Part shown: in pieces, positions 62,699 to 64,000 of the stretch | How the letters are laid out: every line of letters starts with the position of its first letter | Position numbering within the stretch: the first letter of the stretch is position 1 | Assembly: GCF_965208485.1 (NCBI RefSeq) | Contig: NZ_OZ242344.1 | Span: 124,001 to 188,000, forward strand | Origin: Poriferisodalis sp965208485 | Lineage (GTDB): Bacteria; Actinomycetota; Acidimicrobiia; Acidimicrobiales; Poriferisodalaceae | Length of the DNA: 64,000 nucleotides | Direction of reading: 5' to 3' | Position numbers and translations under genes: made by a program | The notes under the pieces: generated by a model | Seen by the model: the letters and a program-made list of their open reading frames with translations, nothing else | Databases searched by the model: none | Told to the model about the DNA's origin: nothing

Positions 62699-64000
62699 AT
62701 GTTCGAGCTTCATGAAGTGCAGCGGGCGGCCCCGCTGCCGAGCCGCTATGCGGCCCCCGCCTCGCTCGATGAGGCGGCAGAGCTGCTGTCGTCGCACGGC
62801 GCTGCGGCGCGGCTGATCGCGGGCGGCACCGATCTGATGCTCGAGCTCGCCAGGGGAGCGCGCTCGGGTGTGGAGCTGCTCGTCGACATCTCGGCGCTCG
62901 GCGGTCTCGACCGGATCTCATACGAAGGTGGGCGCGTCACGCTCGGGTCGCTCGTGACCCATGCCGATGTCGTTGCTTCGGTGCCGATGCTCGCGGCTGG
63001 GCTGCCGCTGGCCCAAGCCTGCCTCGAGGTGGGTTCGCCGCCGCTGCGCAACCGGGCCACGGTGGTCGGCAACATCGTCACTGCCAGCCCCGCCAACGAC
63101 ACCATCTCGGCGCTCGTGGCATTGGGGGCCGACGTGACGATGGCATCGGTTCGGGGAGAGCGCACGGTCTCGATCAACGAGTTCTTCTCCGGCTTTCGCC
63201 AGACCGTGCTCGAACCCGACGAGATCGTCACGTCGGTGGCCTTCGACGCACTCGACGCCGACGATCTGCCCACTGATCGCCGCGGCGTATTCGTGAAGCT
63301 CGGCTTGCGGAGGGCGCAGGCCATTTCAGTGGTGCATGCCGCGGTGGTGGTGGAGCTCGATGGCGGTCGGGTGACCGACCTCGTGGTCGCGCTCGGCAGC
63401 GTCGCACCCACGATCATCACCGTGCCCGCAGCGGCGGAGCTGGCGATGGGTCGTGAGCTGGCGGAGACGAGCGCCGACATCGTCGCTGCAGCGTGCCGCG
63501 CTGCGACTCCCATCGACGACATCCGCGGCAGCGCTGAATACCGCATGCACACAGTGGGAGTCGTGGTGGACCGTGCCGTTGCGGCGCTGGCCAGCGGGAC
63601 GGAGGCCGACCGGTGGCCGGCCGAACCGCCGCGCTTGGCGGCGGCGAGCCGGGATCGCGTGCCACGGGTGTCGGTTGCACCGGACGAGGGTGACAACAGC
63701 AGCGGCAGGCCGGGCGTCGGCGTCGACGTGCTTGAGCGGGCGTCGAGCGCGCTGGACGGACCCGGGGACCTCGTCACGGCGACGGTGAACGGGGAGCAGC
63801 GGACCGCCTCCGGAGCTGCGGGCAAGACGCTGATGGACTGGCTGCGCGACGACATCGGGCTCACCGGTACCAAGGAGGGCTGCGCCGAGGGGGAGTGCGG
63901 CGCCTGCACTGTGCACCTCGACGGTGCTGCCGTGTTCTCGTGTCTGGTGCCCGCAGGCCGTGCAGATGGCGCCGTCATCACCACGGTGGAAGGCGTGGCC
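62699..64000 (+). CDS. CoxM-CoxS type FAD / 2Fe-2S fusion protein (cut by the window end)
   Basis: 434 codons are visible with no stop. The N-terminal FAD_binding_5 domain has RLIAGGTDLMLELARGA near 38, ACLEVGSPPLRNRATVVGNI and ASPANDTISALVALGA. The CO_deh_flav_C domain follows, then a linker of about 60 residues. A 2Fe-2S ferredoxin domain comes last (GTKEGCAEGECGACTVHLDG near 395-415). These are the flavin and iron-sulphur subunits of molybdenum hydroxylases (xanthine or CO-type dehydrogenases). The order FAD then 2Fe-2S is the reverse of XdhA. A large molybdopterin subunit is expected downstream. Confidence 0.85.
   Translation, partial: MFELHEVQRAAPLPSRYAAPASLDEAAELLSSHGAAARLIAGGTDLMLELARGARSGVELLVDISALGGLDRISYEGGRVTLGSLVTHADVVASVPMLAAGLPLAQACLEVGSPPLRNRATVVGNIVTASPANDTISALVALGADVTMASVRGERTVSINEFFSGFRQTVLEPDEIVTSVAFDALDADDLPTDRRGVFVKLGLRRAQAISVVHAAVVVELDGGRVTDLVVALGSVAPTIITVPAAAELAMGRELAETSADIVAAACRAATPIDDIRGSAEYRMHTVGVVVDRAVAALASGTEADRWPAEPPRLAAASRDRVPRVSVAPDEGDNSSGRPGVGVDVLERASSALDGPGDLVTATVNGEQRTASGAAGKTLMDWLRDDIGLTGTKEGCAEGECGACTVHLDGAAVFSCLVPAGRADGAVITTVEGVA

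Overview
The window is high-GC bacterial DNA. Gene content and style suggest an actinobacterium, most probably of the class Acidimicrobiia: ilvBNC with a leader and terminator, a short SerA, a mycobacterial-type SerC, an SLH/RCC1-type lipoprotein, and ABC lipoproteins with long Asp/Met-rich linkers. That placement is an inference from gene style; there is no rRNA here to settle it.

Layout. 1-4276: the 3' tip of an IS3-type transposase, then a two-gene cassette (PHP-domain/SMC-like ATPase plus an AlbA_2/Schlafen-like protein) that looks like a defence module. 4286-6976: MATE exporter and a soluble-dehydrogenase-like lipoprotein. 7064-10629: leader region and ilvB-ilvN-ilvC. 10789-17282: YqgE, RDD membrane protein, SerC, an aspartate-type aminotransferase, SerA and an amidohydrolase. 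17713-22238: an AAA_14/DUF4143 ATPase with an operator-like direct repeat, a broken RCC1-repeat lipoprotein gene, a 100-bp MITE-like element and a CobW GTPase. 22371-29826 (minus strand): a peptide-type ABC transporter followed by a YtcJ-like amidohydrolase.

29961-38322 is a nest of mobile elements. An IS256-type element is split by a 4.55-kb transposon that has 16-bp terminal inverted repeats and two tyrosine recombinase genes. That transposon is itself split by an IS3-like element. An IS110 and a broken IS30 follow. Between the IS30 and leuD (38323-41004) lies an AT-richer islet with a serine hydrolase, an HTTM/SdpB-like membrane protein and a 5'-truncated DUF5819-like gene.

41005-48501 is housekeeping: greA-leuC-leuD on the minus strand, divergent from leuB-cimA on the plus strand, then gltX and a tRNA-Gln. 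48822-57319 is a seven-gene branched-chain amino-acid-type ABC operon with two permease pairs, one ATPase pair and one binding protein. The end holds a polysaccharide deacetylase, a DUF3179 lipoprotein, two small unknown genes, a tRNA-Glu, an acyl-CoA synthetase and the start of a CoxM-CoxS type FAD/2Fe-2S fusion.

Together, cimA, leuBCD and ilvBNC give most of a threonine-independent isoleucine route (pyruvate to citramalate to 2-oxobutyrate, then to the branched-chain keto acids). Only ilvD and the final aminotransferase step are not assigned here. The two large ABC operons suggest a cell that takes up peptides and amino acids.
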